Of a stretch of DNA of 64,000 nucleotides, positions 28,281 to 37,498 are shown one piece after another. Source of the DNA: Hylemonella gracilis (GTDB taxonomy: Bacteria; Pseudomonadota; Gammaproteobacteria; Burkholderiales; Burkholderiaceae_C); assembly GCF_004328645.1 (NCBI RefSeq), contig NZ_CP031395.1:1203501-1267500 (forward strand), in the 5' to 3' direction. Within the stretch, counting starts at the first letter, position 1, and each line of letters starts with the position of its first letter. A model generated the notes under the pieces. It was not told the origin of the DNA. It did not search any database and saw only the letters and a program-made list of their open reading frames with translations. Position numbers and translations under genes: made by a program.

Positions 28281-29327
28281 CTATTGCACTGCACGGCAGA
28301 CCGCCATGGCGAGCCGGTGCAGGGCTTGCCACCCATCTGCGGGCCACCCGGGCGCCCTCAGGCCTTTCACGATGCCATCCACCTGGTGCGCGGCATAGAG
28401 CAGGTCGTTCAGTTGAGTTTCTGACAAGCGCGGCAAGGCGCGCTCGTAGAGTTTTTCCTTCACGCCCCAGACGCGTTGTTCGCGCAGCGCCATGGGCAGG
28501 GGGCGGCCCTGGCCGATGGCATCCTTGACACGCTTGAGGCCTCGGATCTCCTCGGCGATGGCGTAATGAGCCAGCACCCCGGCCTCGCCTTCGGCCTGCA
28601 GGCCGTCCAGCATTTTCTGCGTGCGGACCGCCTGGCCGCCCAGCACGGCCTCGGCGAGTTTGAACACGTCGTAGCGGGCGACGTTGAGCACGGCAGACTC
28701 AATCTGCTCGAAACTCAAGGTGCCTGCAGGGTAGAGCAAGGCCAGCTTGCTGATTTCCTGGTGCGCTGCCAGCAGATTGCCTTCCACCCGGTCGGCGAAG
28801 AATTGCAGGCTGCGCTGGCCTTCCTCCCCCTCGGCCACGCGTTGACCCTGGGCCCCCAGGCGCTGGGCGATCCAGGTCGGCAGGGCCCGGCGTTCCACCG
28901 GATCCACTTGCACGGTGACGCCAAAGCTCTCCAGCGCACCGAACCAGGCCCCTTTTTTGGTCTGCATGTCCAGGCGCGGCAAGAGCACCAGGGTGAGGGT
29001 GCTGTCATTGCCCTGTGCCGCCTCAGCGATCTGCTGCAAGGCCGTGCTGCCGTCCTTGCCCGGCTTGCCACTGGGGATGCGGACTTCGACGATTTGCCGT
29101 TGCGCGAACAGGCTCAAGCTGCCACCCGCAGCCAGCACCTCACTCCAGTCAAAGTGGGCGCCCGCCACGGCGTGCACGCTGCGTTCGCTAAAGCCCTCGG
29201 CGCGCGCGGCAGCCCTGATGGCGTCCGCAGCTTCCTGTTGCAGCAAGGCTTCGTCACCGTGCACGGTGTAGAGGCTTTTCAGGCCTTTACGCAGATGGAC
29301 TTCCAACTGAACGGCGGGGACCTGCAT
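28281..29327 (-). CDS. holA: DNA polymerase III subunit delta
   Basis: Clamp-loader subunit that opens the beta sliding clamp. It is 348 aa. Seen are the N-terminal [19 protein letters not shown], the beta-binding region around [20 protein letters not shown], the helical [20 protein letters not shown] block and a C-terminal collar domain. It follows the PagL-like gene by two bases and precedes proA by about 23 bases. Confidence 0.93.
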   Translation of the reverse strand: MQVPAVQLEVHLRKGLKSLYTVHGDEALLQQEAADAIRAAARAEGFSERSVHAVAGAHFDWSEVLAAGGSLSLFAQRQIVEVRIPSGKPGKDGSTALQQIAEAAQGNDSTLTLVLLPRLDMQTKKGAWFGALESFGVTVQVDPVERRALPTWIAQRLGAQGQRVAEGEEGQRSLQFFADRVEGNLLAAHQEISKLALLYPAGTLSFEQIESAVLNVARYDVFKLAEAVLGGQAVRTQKMLDGLQAEGEAGVLAHYAIAEEIRGLKRVKDAIGQGRPLPMALREQRVWGVKEKLYERALPRLSETQLNDLLYAAHQVDGIVKGLRAPGWPADGWQALHRLAMAVCRAVQ

Positions 29328-29329
29328 GC

Positions 29330-29890
29330 TCAGAAGTTCTTGACCAAGCCCAAGCCCACGAAGTTGTAGGCCGCGTTGACGGGCGTGATATCGCCATTGG
29401 AGAAATGCCGCCAGTAAAGCTCAAGACCGAAGTCGTTGTCGAAGCGATAACCCAGGAACAGTTTTTCCCCAAAGGTGAATGCGGAATCGACGCGTCCATC
29501 GATCTTGCGTTCCTTGATGTAGATGCCCAGGCCCAGACCCGCATAGAAATGTTCGAAGTTCGGGACCAGCAGGAATTCCTGCATCAAGCCGAAGACGGCC
29601 TGGGTTTTGTCCAGACCGATGATCTGCGAGACGTGGATCGACGAGCGCGCGGGTAAGCGGAAAAATGTTGAGGGCTGCGCGTATTGCAGTTCGACCAGCC
29701 CCAAATCTTCCTGAATTTGCAGCGTGCTGCCCATGCGAGACAAGTCTCCCTCGCCGGTCGAGCCGGCTGCATAAAGGGCGAACTGATTCTGCTTGTCCCC
29801 GAACATCGGGTTGTACGCCTGAGCGTCTGCCATCGCGGGGATGAGCAGCCAGGACAGCAGCAAGAGGAGATGGATCCAACGCGGCGGCAT
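29330..29890 (-). CDS. PagL-like lipid A 3-O-deacylase / acyloxyacyl hydrolase
   Basis: Outer-membrane beta-barrel enzyme of 186 aa. A signal peptide (about 1-23, ending ADA) precedes the barrel, and the last residue is Phe, as in outer-membrane proteins. The C-terminal WRHFSNGDI contains the His-Ser pair with Asn found at the PagL active site; a Glu follows from the family (ELYWRH has one nearby). PagL removes the 3-position acyl chain of lipid A. It sits between lptE and holA, which are usually neighbours, in the same transcript. Start 29890 was chosen for the signal peptide; it lies 37 bases after the lptE stop. Confidence 0.82.
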   Translation of the reverse strand: MPPRWIHLLLLLSWLLIPAMADAQAYNPMFGDKQNQFALYAAGSTGEGDLSRMGSTLQIQEDLGLVELQYAQPSTFFRLPARSSIHVSQIIGLDKTQAVFGLMQEFLLVPNFEHFYAGLGLGIYIKERKIDGRVDSAFTFGEKLFLGYRFDNDFGLELYWRHFSNGDITPVNAAYNFVGLGLVKNF

Positions 29891-29927
29891 TTTGTTCAAG
29901 TTCGGTCTCCGTCCTGTGGCGATGGCC

Positions 29928-30539
29928 TTATTCCTGCGACGATGTTTCGAGGGTCTTGGCATCAAGGGCGGCCAGACGCCGCACGATTTGCTGCACCAGA
30001 TCAATCTGCATGCCACGGTAGAGCGCAGCTTCTTCGGCTTCCTTGGCCAGTGCCAAGGTCTCGTCGTAGCTCATGGTGCGTTGCTGTGTGAGCGTGGTTT
30101 CCGGGATGATGATCTGGCCTTGGGGCGTGCGCAGTCGGAACTTCAGGGTCAGGTTCAGCTGGAATTCACGTGCCTGGCCCGTGGCGTTGACGCCAATGAC
30201 GGTCTTTTTGCGCAGTTCGCCATACACGTCCAGCACGACCTGTGCGTCCGTGGGTTTGGCCGGTTCTGTCAGATAAACCAGGGGCCCGCTGGCGGGCAAT
30301 TGACGTTTCAGCTCCACGCCCAGCGGCGAGTAGCGTGGCGCGCTGCTGTACAGGGTCCGGAACGGATAGTCGACGCTGGGGCGCAGGCCGAAGCCGCAAC
30401 CCGCAAGAAGCGCGGTCAACACAAAGCATGCGAGCAGGACGGCCGTGGTACTGGCTTGGGCCAGCCACGGGCGGTGCTCCCCGCAGGAGTTCGAAAACGG
30501 CCGTCGCGAGCCGGGGGGACGCAGCGTTGTGGTGAACAT
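29928..30539 (-). CDS. lptE: LPS-assembly lipoprotein LptE
   Basis: Outer-membrane lipoprotein of 203 aa that plugs LptD and helps insert lipopolysaccharide. A basic N-terminus and a hydrophobic segment end at the lipobox LLAGC (Cys about 48), followed by GFGLRPSVDYPFRTLY, then VQLDVYGELRKKTVIGVNATGQ-like strands. The hydrophilic leader of about 25 residues is long; an internal start is possible. It starts four bases after leuS, a conserved pair. Confidence 0.88.
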   Translation of the reverse strand: MFTTTLRPPGSRRPFSNSCGEHRPWLAQASTTAVLLACFVLTALLAGCGFGLRPSVDYPFRTLYSSAPRYSPLGVELKRQLPASGPLVYLTEPAKPTDAQVVLDVYGELRKKTVIGVNATGQAREFQLNLTLKFRLRTPQGQIIIPETTLTQQRTMSYDETLALAKEAEEAALYRGMQIDLVQQIVRRLAALDAKTLETSSQE

Positions 30540-30543
30540 AACC

Positions 30544-33255
30544 TTAGACCACGACGTTGACCAAGCGACCCGGAACGATGATGACTTTTTTCGCTGGCTT
30601 GCCTTCCGCGAACTTGGTGAAGTCGGGTGAGGTCAGCGCCGCAGCTTCGATGGCTTCCTTGCTCGCATCCGCCGCCACGCGCAGCGCGCCACGCAACTTG
30701 CCGTTGACCTGCAGCATCAGTTCCACTTCGTCCTGGCTCAGGGCGTTGTCATCCACCTTGGGCCAGGCGGTGTCCAGCAGGCCGCCGAACTGACCGGCAT
30801 AACCCAACTGCTCCCACAGCACATGGGTGATGTGGGGCGTGGCAGGGTAGAGGCAGCGCAGCAGGATGCCGAAACCTTCGATCAGCACCACTTCCGCGCC
30901 TGGGGTGCCAAGTGCCTTGAAGCTTTCCAGGGCATTGAGCATCTTCATCACGCCCGAGACCACCGTGTTGTACTGCATGCGCTGGTAGTCGTAATCCACC
31001 TGCTTGAGCGCGCTGTGCACCTCGAAGCGCAGGGCCTTGGCTTCCTGGCTGAAGGCCACGTCGTTCAGCGATTGCTTGCCGGCCACGCTGGCTTCGGCCG
31101 CGCTCTTGTCCATGGCTGCGAGCTTGGCGCCGAAAGCCCAGACGCGCTTGAGGAAGCGGTGGCTGCCTTCGACGGCGGTGTCGTTCCACTCCAGCGTGGC
31201 CTCGGGCGGCGCGGCGAACATGGTGTACAGACGCGCCGTGTCGGCGCCGTACTTCTCGATCAGGTCTTGCGGGTCCACGCCGTTGTTCTTGGACTTGGAC
31301 ATGGTGCCCACGCCCTCGTAGTCGATGGGCGTGCCGATGGGCAGCGTGCCCACCGCGTTCTTGAGCTTGGCCCCGACGATCTTGCCGGTCGCGTCGAGCA
31401 CATGCTCCACATCGTGCGGCCAGAAGTATTCCTTGCCGCCCTTGTCGGTGCGACGCGAATAGATATGGTTGAGCACCATGCCCTGCGTGAGCAAGTGAGT
31501 GAAGGGCTCGTCGATCTTGACCAGACCCAGGTCGCGCATCACCTTGGTCCAGAAGCGCGCGTACAGCAGGTGCAGGATGGCGTGCTCGATGCCGCCGATG
31601 TACTGGTTCATCGGCATCCAGTAGTCGGCGCCACCTGCGACCATCCGATCGGCGTTGGCCGGATCGCAGTAGCGCATGAAATACCAGGAACTGTCCACGA
31701 AGGTGTCCATGGTGTCCGTTTCGCGGCGTGCAGGCTTGCCGCAGACCGGGCACGCTACGCCGGCGTGAAAGCCTTCGTGCTTGTGCAGCGGATTGCCGGA
31801 GCCGTCAGGAACGCAGTCCTGGGGCAGCACCACCGGAAGGTCTCGCTCGGGCACCGGCACGGCGCCGTGCTCCTCGCAATGGATGATGGGGATGGGGGTG
31901 CCCCAGTAGCGCTGGCGGCTGACGCCCCAGTCGCGCAGGCGCCAGGTCGTCTTTTTTTCGCCCAGGCCCTTGGCCCCCAGCAGCTGGGCCACCTTGTCGA
32001 CGGCGGCCTTATGGCCCAGGCCATCCAGTACCCCGCTGTGGACGCAGGCGCCTTTTTGCTTGTCGCCGTACCACTCGGCCCAGGCCTCGGTGGAGAAGGT
32101 CGCGCCCTCGACCGCGACCACCTGCTTGATCGAGATGCCGTATTTCTTGGCGAAGGCGAAGTCGCGCTCGTCGTGCGCGGGCACGCCCATGACGGCGCCG
32201 TCACCATAGCTCATGAGCACGTAGTTGCCGACCCAGACTTCCACTGTCTCGCCCGTGAGTGGGTGCGTGACGAAGAGTCCCGTGGGCAGCCCTTCCTTTT
32301 CCTTGAGCGCCAATTCGGCTTCGGTAGTGCCACCCTTCTTGCAGTCCTCGATGAAGGCCGCGAGCTTGGCGTTGCCCTGGGCCGCGTGCGTGGCCAAGGG
32401 GTGCTCCGGCGCGACCGCGCAGAAGGTCACACCCATGATGGTGTCGGCACGGGTGGTGAAGACGTGGAGCTTGCCGTCCTGGATGAGTTGGCCGTCCGCG
32501 CTTTTGATCTCGTGCGGAAAAGCAAAACGCAGGCCTTCACTCTTGCCGATCCAGTTTTCCTGCATCAGCCGCACCTTGTCGGGCCAACCGGTCAAGGTGG
32601 CCTGGGGGTTGCCGAGCTGTACATGCGCCAGCAGTTCTTCAGCGTAGTCGGTGATCTTGAGGTAATACCCTGGGATCTCGCGTTTTTCCACCAGCGCGCC
32701 TGTGCGCCAGCCACGCCCGTCGATGACCTGCTCATTGGCCAGCACGGTCTGGTCCACCGGGTCCCAGTTGACGACCTGGGTCTTGCGGTAGGCGATGCCT
32801 TTTTCGAGCATCTTGAGGAAGAGCCACTGGTTCCACTTGTAGTAAGTGGGGTCGCAGGTGGCGACCTCGCGGCTCCAGTCGATGGCCAAGCCCATGGCCT
32901 GCATCTGCCCCTTCATGTAGGCGATGTTTTCGTAGGTCCACTTCGCCGGCGGCACGCCGTTCTTGAGGGCCGCGTTCTCGGCCGGCAGGCCGAAGGCGTC
33001 CCAGCCCATGGGCATGAGCACGTTGTGGCCCTTCATGCGCAGGCTGCGCGCCAGCATGTCGTTGATGGTGTAGTTGCGCACGTGCCCCATGTGCAGCTTG
33101 CCGCTGGGGTAGGGCAGCATGGAGCAGGCGTAGAACTTCGGTTTGGGCTGGCCCTGCGCGTCCAGCGCGTTCTCCGTCACGCGGTAGGCGTCCTGCGCGA
33201 TCCAGTCGGTGCGCGCGTCGTGTTCGACTTCGAGAGGCGAGTATTTTTCTTGCAT
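30544..33255 (-). CDS. leuS: Leucyl-tRNA synthetase
   Basis: Charges tRNA-Leu; 903 aa. The HIGH-type motif is in [16 protein letters not shown] (about 48-63), a zinc-ribbon-like segment [25 protein letters not shown] is present, the editing (CP1) domain fills about 220-420 and the KMSKS motif is MSKSKNN. The length matches the bacterial enzyme. It lies 17 bases after dapB and four before lptE. The long open frame on the opposite strand across the gene is a GC-bias artefact. Confidence 0.98.
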   Translation of the reverse strand: MQEKYSPLEVEHDARTDWIAQDAYRVTENALDAQGQPKPKFYACSMLPYPSGKLHMGHVRNYTINDMLARSLRMKGHNVLMPMGWDAFGLPAENAALKNGVPPAKWTYENIAYMKGQMQAMGLAIDWSREVATCDPTYYKWNQWLFLKMLEKGIAYRKTQVVNWDPVDQTVLANEQVIDGRGWRTGALVEKREIPGYYLKITDYAEELLAHVQLGNPQATLTGWPDKVRLMQENWIGKSEGLRFAFPHEIKSADGQLIQDGKLHVFTTRADTIMGVTFCAVAPEHPLATHAAQGNAKLAAFIEDCKKGGTTEAELALKEKEGLPTGLFVTHPLTGETVEVWVGNYVLMSYGDGAVMGVPAHDERDFAFAKKYGISIKQVVAVEGATFSTEAWAEWYGDKQKGACVHSGVLDGLGHKAAVDKVAQLLGAKGLGEKKTTWRLRDWGVSRQRYWGTPIPIIHCEEHGAVPVPERDLPVVLPQDCVPDGSGNPLHKHEGFHAGVACPVCGKPARRETDTMDTFVDSSWYFMRYCDPANADRMVAGGADYWMPMNQYIGGIEHAILHLLYARFWTKVMRDLGLVKIDEPFTHLLTQGMVLNHIYSRRTDKGGKEYFWPHDVEHVLDATGKIVGAKLKNAVGTLPIGTPIDYEGVGTMSKSKNNGVDPQDLIEKYGADTARLYTMFAAPPEATLEWNDTAVEGSHRFLKRVWAFGAKLAAMDKSAAEASVAGKQSLNDVAFSQEAKALRFEVHSALKQVDYDYQRMQYNTVVSGVMKMLNALESFKALGTPGAEVVLIEGFGILLRCLYPATPHITHVLWEQLGYAGQFGGLLDTAWPKVDDNALSQDEVELMLQVNGKLRGALRVAADASKEAIEAAALTSPDFTKFAEGKPAKKVIIVPGRLVNVVV

Positions 33256-33272
33256 GGTGCGGGTGGGAATGC

Positions 33273-34115
33273 TTATTTCAGGCCGAGCACGTCGAACATG
33301 TCGTACAGGCCGTTCTGCTTGTCGGCGAGGAAGCCCACGGCGCGCAGGCTGCCCTGGGCGTAGGTGGCGCGGCTCGCGGATTTGTGCGTGATCTCGATGC
33401 GCTCGCCCGTACCCGCGAAGAGCACGGTGTGGTCACCCACGATGTCACCCCCGCGGATGGTCGAGAAGCCGATGGTCGACGGATCGCGCTCCCCGGTATG
33501 GCCGTAACGCTCGTAGACCGCGCAATCCTTCAGGTCGCGGCCAAGCGCCTCGGCGATGACCTCGCCCATCTTGAGCGCGGTGCCGCTGGGGGCGTCGACC
33601 TTGTGACGGTGGTGGGCCTCGATGATCTCGATGTCGTAACCCGTGGACAGGGCCTGGGCGGCCATGGCCAGCAATTTCAGCGTCACGTTGACACCCACGC
33701 TCATATTGGGCGCAAGCATGATGGGAATGTCCCGGGCCGCTGCGGTGATCTCGGCCTTCTGCGCGTCGCTGAAGCCCGTGGTGCCGATGACCAGGGCCAC
33801 GCCCAGTTCGCGGCAGACCGCGAGATGGGCCATCGTACCTTCGGGGCGTGTGAAATCGATCAAGGTGCCGGCGTCTTTGAGCCCTGCCCGCAAATCGGAG
33901 GTGATGGCCACGCCGCTCACTTGGCCGAGAAAGGCCGTGGCTTCCTGGCCCAGGGCGGGGCTATGGGGCTGGTCCAGCGCACCGGCGAGTTCAAAGGTGT
34001 CCGCTGCCTGCACGGCCTCGATCAGCATGCGGCCCATGCGGCCGGAAGCGCCCGCCACGGCGACGCGGCGGCGGCGCGCGTTGGATGGCGTGGAAAGAGT
34101 AGGAGTAAAGCTCAT
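33273..34115 (-). CDS. dapB: 4-hydroxy-tetrahydrodipicolinate reductase
   Basis: NAD(P)H-dependent step of the diaminopimelate/lysine pathway; 280 aa. The dinucleotide motif [14 protein letters not shown] is near 18-31, [12 protein letters not shown] near 110 and the catalytic [16 protein letters not shown] block near 165-180. The ATG overlaps the frameshift-corrected bamE stop by ATGA, which argues for coupled translation and for the original bamE frame. A 35-residue upstream extension in this frame is bamE tail read out of frame. Confidence 0.95.
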   Translation of the reverse strand: MSFTPTLSTPSNARRRRVAVAGASGRMGRMLIEAVQAADTFELAGALDQPHSPALGQEATAFLGQVSGVAITSDLRAGLKDAGTLIDFTRPEGTMAHLAVCRELGVALVIGTTGFSDAQKAEITAAARDIPIMLAPNMSVGVNVTLKLLAMAAQALSTGYDIEIIEAHHRHKVDAPSGTALKMGEVIAEALGRDLKDCAVYERYGHTGERDPSTIGFSTIRGGDIVGDHTVLFAGTGERIEITHKSASRATYAQGSLRAVGFLADKQNGLYDMFDVLGLK

Positions 34116-34632
34116 GACTGGGGCGTGGGTTCCAGGGGCGGGTAGCTGGCGGGCAGGGGGGGCACGGGCGGCAACGGTGCGGCGGGTGCTGGTGGGGGAA
34201 ATCCGCGAGGTCTTTTTCATTGGCCTGCAGCAAGGGCACGCGTTTGCTGACGGGTTTGCTCAGGCTGGCGGCGAATTCTGTTTCGCTGGGGAACTCTGCA
34301 TCGGTTTCAAAACGCTCCAGGCGATCGTCCTGAAAGTAGACCGTGAGCCGGCGTGCCTGCGGCGCCACGCCCTGCTGGTCGATCGTGAAGACATAGTCCC
34401 AGCGGCCGGCATGAAAGAGATCAGCGACCAGCGGCGTGCCCAGGATGTCGCGCGCCTGGATGCGACTCATGCCCGGACGCAGGGCGCCGAGCTGCTCGCG
34501 CGTGATCACATTGCCTTGCACCACAGGGGGGCGGTAGGGCGCGCAGGCCGACAGTAGTGTCAGGGTGCCAGCTGCGAATGCCAGTGTGGCGAGGTAGGCC
34601 GCGCGGTGTAGGCGGTGCAGGATGTTGGGCAT
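34112..34632 (-). pseudogene. bamE: Outer-membrane assembly lipoprotein BamE with one-base frameshift near its end
   Basis: Small lipoprotein of the Bam complex. The N-terminus has a signal peptide with lipobox LLSAC, then the BamE/SmpA core GNVITREQLGALRPGMSRIQ, VADLFHAGRWDYVF and VYFQDDRLERFE. After EKDLADF the frame continues as an odd Cys/His-rich tail that runs into dapB. Adding one base in the five-base G run (C run on the coding strand) at 34194-34198 restores a Pro/Ala-rich tail ending [14 protein letters not shown], with its stop overlapping the dapB ATG. The core domain is intact, so function may survive; sequencing error is possible. Start 34632. Coordinates are those of the restored gene. 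Confidence 0.82.
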
Positions 34633-34783
34633 GGGAGAAAAGGCGTGCGACCGGAAGGAATAAGCGCGATGAAGGCGGGTGTAAACCCGGCATCGGGCTG
34701 GCGGGAACAGTGAACGCGCTATCATCGTCGATTGTATTTTCTCTCATCCTGCCCACGAATTTCCTCAGTACAGGAGCCCGCCC

Positions 34784-35211
34784 ATGAGCACCATCGACGA
34801 ACTCAAGAGCACCGGTCTGAAAGCGACCCTGCCCGACTGAAGGTGCTGGAGATCTTCCAGAAGGGCAAGCAGCGGCACATGAGCGCGGAAGATGTCTTCC
34901 GCGTGCTGCTGGACGAACATTCTGACGTGGGCCTGGCCACCGTCTACCGCGTGCTGACCCAGTTTGAACAGGCCGGTATCCTGATCCGCAGCAATTTCGA
35001 GGGTGGCAAGGCCATCTATGAATTGAACGAAGGGCATCACCACGACCACTTCATCTGCACCAAGTGCGGCAAGGTCGAGGAGTTCTACGACGAGCAGATC
35101 GAAAGCCGGCAGAAGGCCATCGCCAAGGACAAGGGCTGGTTGCTGCAGGAACACACCATGTCGCTCTACGGCCTGTGCACCGATTGCGCCAAGGTGGCGT
35201 TGCAGCGCTGA
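34784..35211 (+). pseudogene. fur: Ferric uptake regulator Fur with one-base frameshift at codon 17
   Basis: Iron-dependent repressor. ATG 34784 opens [17 protein letters not shown] and then hits TGA at 34838. One extra C in the CCC run at 34832-34834 would restore the Fur sequence [20 protein letters not shown] and a product of about 142 aa. The rest is intact: recognition helix region [15 protein letters not shown], metal-binding [17 protein letters not shown] and a C-terminal CTDC. An AGGAG lies 8 bases before the ATG. An essential global regulator broken at a homopolymer, close to a similar defect in bamE, suggests a consensus error; a real mutation cannot be excluded. Confidence 0.85.
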
Positions 35212-35244
35212 AACGTGGCGGCCCTTCGTCGCGGGGGCGCCTGA

Positions 35245-36189
35245 TCAGCCCCCCATGGCCTTGCGGTGCCGCTCCGTGAATTCCTTGTAGGTGTCGATGC
35301 CGCGCAGTTGCAGGATGGTGTTGCGCACTGCAGCCTCCACCAGCACCGCCAAGTTGCGCCCGGCCACCACCTGGATGATGGCTTTGCGCACCGGGATGCC
35401 CAGCACGTCCTGTCGTAGTGGTTCGGAAGGAATGCGCTCGTAGTCGCGCTCCATCGTCTCCTTGCGCACGAGGTGGACGATCAGCTTGAGCCGCATCCGT
35501 CGGCGCACCGCGGTCTCTCCGAAAATGGCCTTGATGTCGAGCAGGCCGATGCCGCGCACTTCCAGCAGGTTGCGCAACAGCTCGGGGCAGCGGCCTTCGA
35601 TCGTGTCCTGATTCACGCGGTAGAGATCGACTGCGTCATCCGCCACCAGGCCGTGCCCGCGCGAGATCAACTCCAGACCCAGCTCACTCTTGCCCAGGCC
35701 TGATTCACCGGTGATCAGCACGCCCAGGCCCAGGATGTCCATGAACACGCCGTGCATGGACGAGCGGTCCGCGAAATGTCGCGACAGGTAGCTGCGCAGC
35801 ACGTCAATGACGTAAGCCGATGATTCCGGCGAGGCGAACATGGGGATGTTCGCGTTCTCGCAGAAATCCACCAAGGCCTTCGGTGCGGGTTGGCCGTCGG
35901 CCAGCACCAGCACGGGGGGTTCCAGCGTGGTGATGCGCGCCACCCGACGCGCGCAGTCATCGTGCGTGCCGCGTGTCAGGTAGGCGATCTCGCGCTCGCC
36001 CATCACCTGCACGCGGTAGGGATGGATGTAGTTGAGGTACCCCACCAGGTCTGCCCCCGAACGCGCGGCACGCACGGCGACTTCGTCGAAGCGGCGCTCG
36101 GAAGCGCCCAGGCCCGCCACCCATTCCCACTTGAGTCGACCGCGAAACTCTTCAAACAGCACTTCGGCGCTGACAACGGTAGGCCTCAT
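35245..36189 (-). CDS. hprK: HPr kinase/phosphorylase
   Basis: Phosphorylates and dephosphorylates HPr on Ser in the regulatory PTS of proteobacteria; 314 aa. The N-terminal domain is followed by the catalytic MHGVF (His146 region) and the P-loop GESGLGKS (161-168), then [12 protein letters not shown] and the C-terminal signature around [22 protein letters not shown]. ptsN lies 65 bases upstream on the same strand. This suggests an incomplete, regulatory PTS, not sugar transport. Confidence 0.95.
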   Translation of the reverse strand: MRPTVVSAEVLFEEFRGRLKWEWVAGLGASERRFDEVAVRAARSGADLVGYLNYIHPYRVQVMGEREIAYLTRGTHDDCARRVARITTLEPPVLVLADGQPAPKALVDFCENANIPMFASPESSAYVIDVLRSYLSRHFADRSSMHGVFMDILGLGVLITGESGLGKSELGLELISRGHGLVADDAVDLYRVNQDTIEGRCPELLRNLLEVRGIGLLDIKAIFGETAVRRRMRLKLIVHLVRKETMERDYERIPSEPLRQDVLGIPVRKAIIQVVAGRNLAVLVEAAVRNTILQLRGIDTYKEFTERHRKAMGG

Positions 36190-36254
36190 GGCGCTCCTTC
36201 CTGGGGTGTATGGGGACGATGGCCGGCGCGGCTCAACTGCAGTTCAGCGCCACG

Positions 36255-36740
36255 CTAGGCAGACAGAGTGTGTGCCGAGCTTTGTGATGAGCGCCAAGCG
36301 GCGATCAGCGCGTGCAGCGACGTGGCGTCGCCGTCGGTCGCGAGCTGGTCGCGTAGCGCGGTGTCGCTGAGCATCTCGGCGATTTCGGAGAGGATCTCCA
36401 GGTGTTTCTGCGTCGCGGCCTCCGGCACCAGCAGGACGATGAGCAATCCCACCGGCAGTGCATCGGGCGCGTCGAAGACGATCGGGCGCGCCAACTGCAG
36501 CACGGCAGCCAGCGGCGTCTTGAGCCCCTTGATGCGTCCATGAGGGATGGCGACGCCGTGTCCCAGCCCGGTGGAGCCCAGGCGCTCGCGCGCGAACAGG
36601 CTGTCGGCCACCAGCGCACGGTTCAGACCTTGCAGGTTCTCGAACAGCAGACCGATTTCCTCGAATACCCGCTTCTTGCTGGTGGCTTCAACGTGCGTGA
36701 GCACTTGCGCGGCGGGCAGGATGGCGGCGAGGCGGTTCAT
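36255..36740 (-). CDS. ptsN: PTS IIA-like nitrogen-regulatory protein PtsN
   Basis: EIIA-Ntr of 161 aa. The phosphorylated His67 lies in LGHGVAIPHGRIKG (59-72), followed by APDALPVGLLIVLLVPEAAT. It regulates potassium, nitrogen and phosphate responses by protein contacts; kup is in the same window but not adjacent. Start 36740 (MNRLAAILP) fits the family; a 15-residue extension is less likely. It lies between hpf and hprK, the order seen in many betaproteobacteria. Confidence 0.92.
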   Translation of the reverse strand: MNRLAAILPAAQVLTHVEATSKKRVFEEIGLLFENLQGLNRALVADSLFARERLGSTGLGHGVAIPHGRIKGLKTPLAAVLQLARPIVFDAPDALPVGLLIVLLVPEAATQKHLEILSEIAEMLSDTALRDQLATDGDATSLHALIAAWRSSQSSAHTLSA

Positions 36741-36791
36741 TGGAGCGCTGATTATGCATAAGTGGGCGCTCCGTTCCATGGGCATGAAAAA

Positions 36792-36844
36792 GCGCCTGTA
36801 TCTGCATACAGGCGCCCGGATATTCCGGCGCCCGGAGGGCGCCG
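36792..36844 (-). terminator. Tandem hairpins between hpf and ptsN
   Basis: Two stem-loops follow hpf on the - strand. The first is GC-rich (36826-36833 paired with 36837-36844). The second is a perfect 10-bp stem, 36792-36801 with 36806-36815 and CTGC loop, followed on the - strand by five T. The second has the form of a Rho-independent terminator or attenuator, allowing hpf to be expressed well above ptsN-hprK. Confidence 0.8.
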
Positions 36845-36858
36845 AGAAGCGCAGTTAT

Positions 36859-37191
36859 TTACTGCAGCAGGTGCTTGGCGGCGGCGCCGTGGTGGTCCTG
36901 AAGACGATCCTTGTGGCGTACCACCTGGCGGTCCAGCTTGTCCATCAGCTCATCGACGGCGGCGTAGAGATCCGCATGCGTGCTTTCGGCGAACAGGTCG
37001 TTGCCCTTGACGTGGATATTGCATTCGGCGCGTTGACGCCGCTCTTTCTCCTTCTGCTTTTCCACGCTCAGGAGCACCTTGATATCAACAAGCTGATCGA
37101 AGTGCCGCGTGATGCGGTCCAGCTTGCTTGTGACATAGTTGCGCAGGGCCGGAGTGACATCGAGATGATGGCCGCTGATCGTCAAATTCAT
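36859..37191 (-). CDS. hpf: Ribosome hibernation promoting factor
   Basis: Binds idle ribosomes and promotes 70S inactivation/dimerisation; 110 aa, intermediate between short HPF and long forms. [20 protein letters not shown] opens the family fold, and [19 protein letters not shown] and the [14 protein letters not shown] strand follow. Start 37191 was chosen on family grounds; the 46-residue upstream extension is not conserved in character. In many proteobacteria rpoN lies directly upstream; here the divergent corA does instead. Confidence 0.92.
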   Translation of the reverse strand: MNLTISGHHLDVTPALRNYVTSKLDRITRHFDQLVDIKVLLSVEKQKEKERRQRAECNIHVKGNDLFAESTHADLYAAVDELMDKLDRQVVRHKDRLQDHHGAAAKHLLQ

Positions 37192-37498
37192 GGACGCCTC
37201 CATAGTCTTGATAGAGAGAAAACGCCGTACCCAGCAGCCCCGTGATCCATCCCTTGCGACACCGATGAATGATCGGAGCTGCGCAGCTGCGGACGAATTC
37301 ACTATGCGCCCGGTGTCACGGAAATGCAATGCCTTTTCCCGTCGGCCCGTCCTGTTTTTTCATTCATGCGGGCGCGTGAAATTTGTCTCATTGCAGAATG
37401 TTGAAAGCTGCTTCATCTGCCGCAAAGGCTGTGTGCCCTGCCATGGTGCGGTGCGATAATCGAACGCCTTTCTTCCAACGTTTCCCGTCGCAAGCGCC
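37192..37498. other. Intergenic region between divergent hpf and corA
   Basis: 307 bases without a convincing gene. A GATAAT box at 37455-37460 is a candidate corA -10 element about 40 bases before its ATG. A 12-bp palindrome AGCTGCGCAGCT lies near 37274. The T-rich stretch near 37360 and A/T-rich 37378-37410 could hold the hpf promoter. No magnesium riboswitch structure or sigma-54 site was recognised. Confidence 0.4.

Noticed and set aside
30823..33363. 846-codon open frame antisense to leuS
   Set aside because: High GC at third positions keeps the opposite frame open. The product is low in hydrophobic order, rich in His/Gln/Gly and resembles no family, while leuS is complete.
37192..37498. 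Magnesium riboswitch upstream of corA
   Set aside because: No conserved M-box or mgtA-leader helices could be traced by eye; only a possible -10 box was seen.
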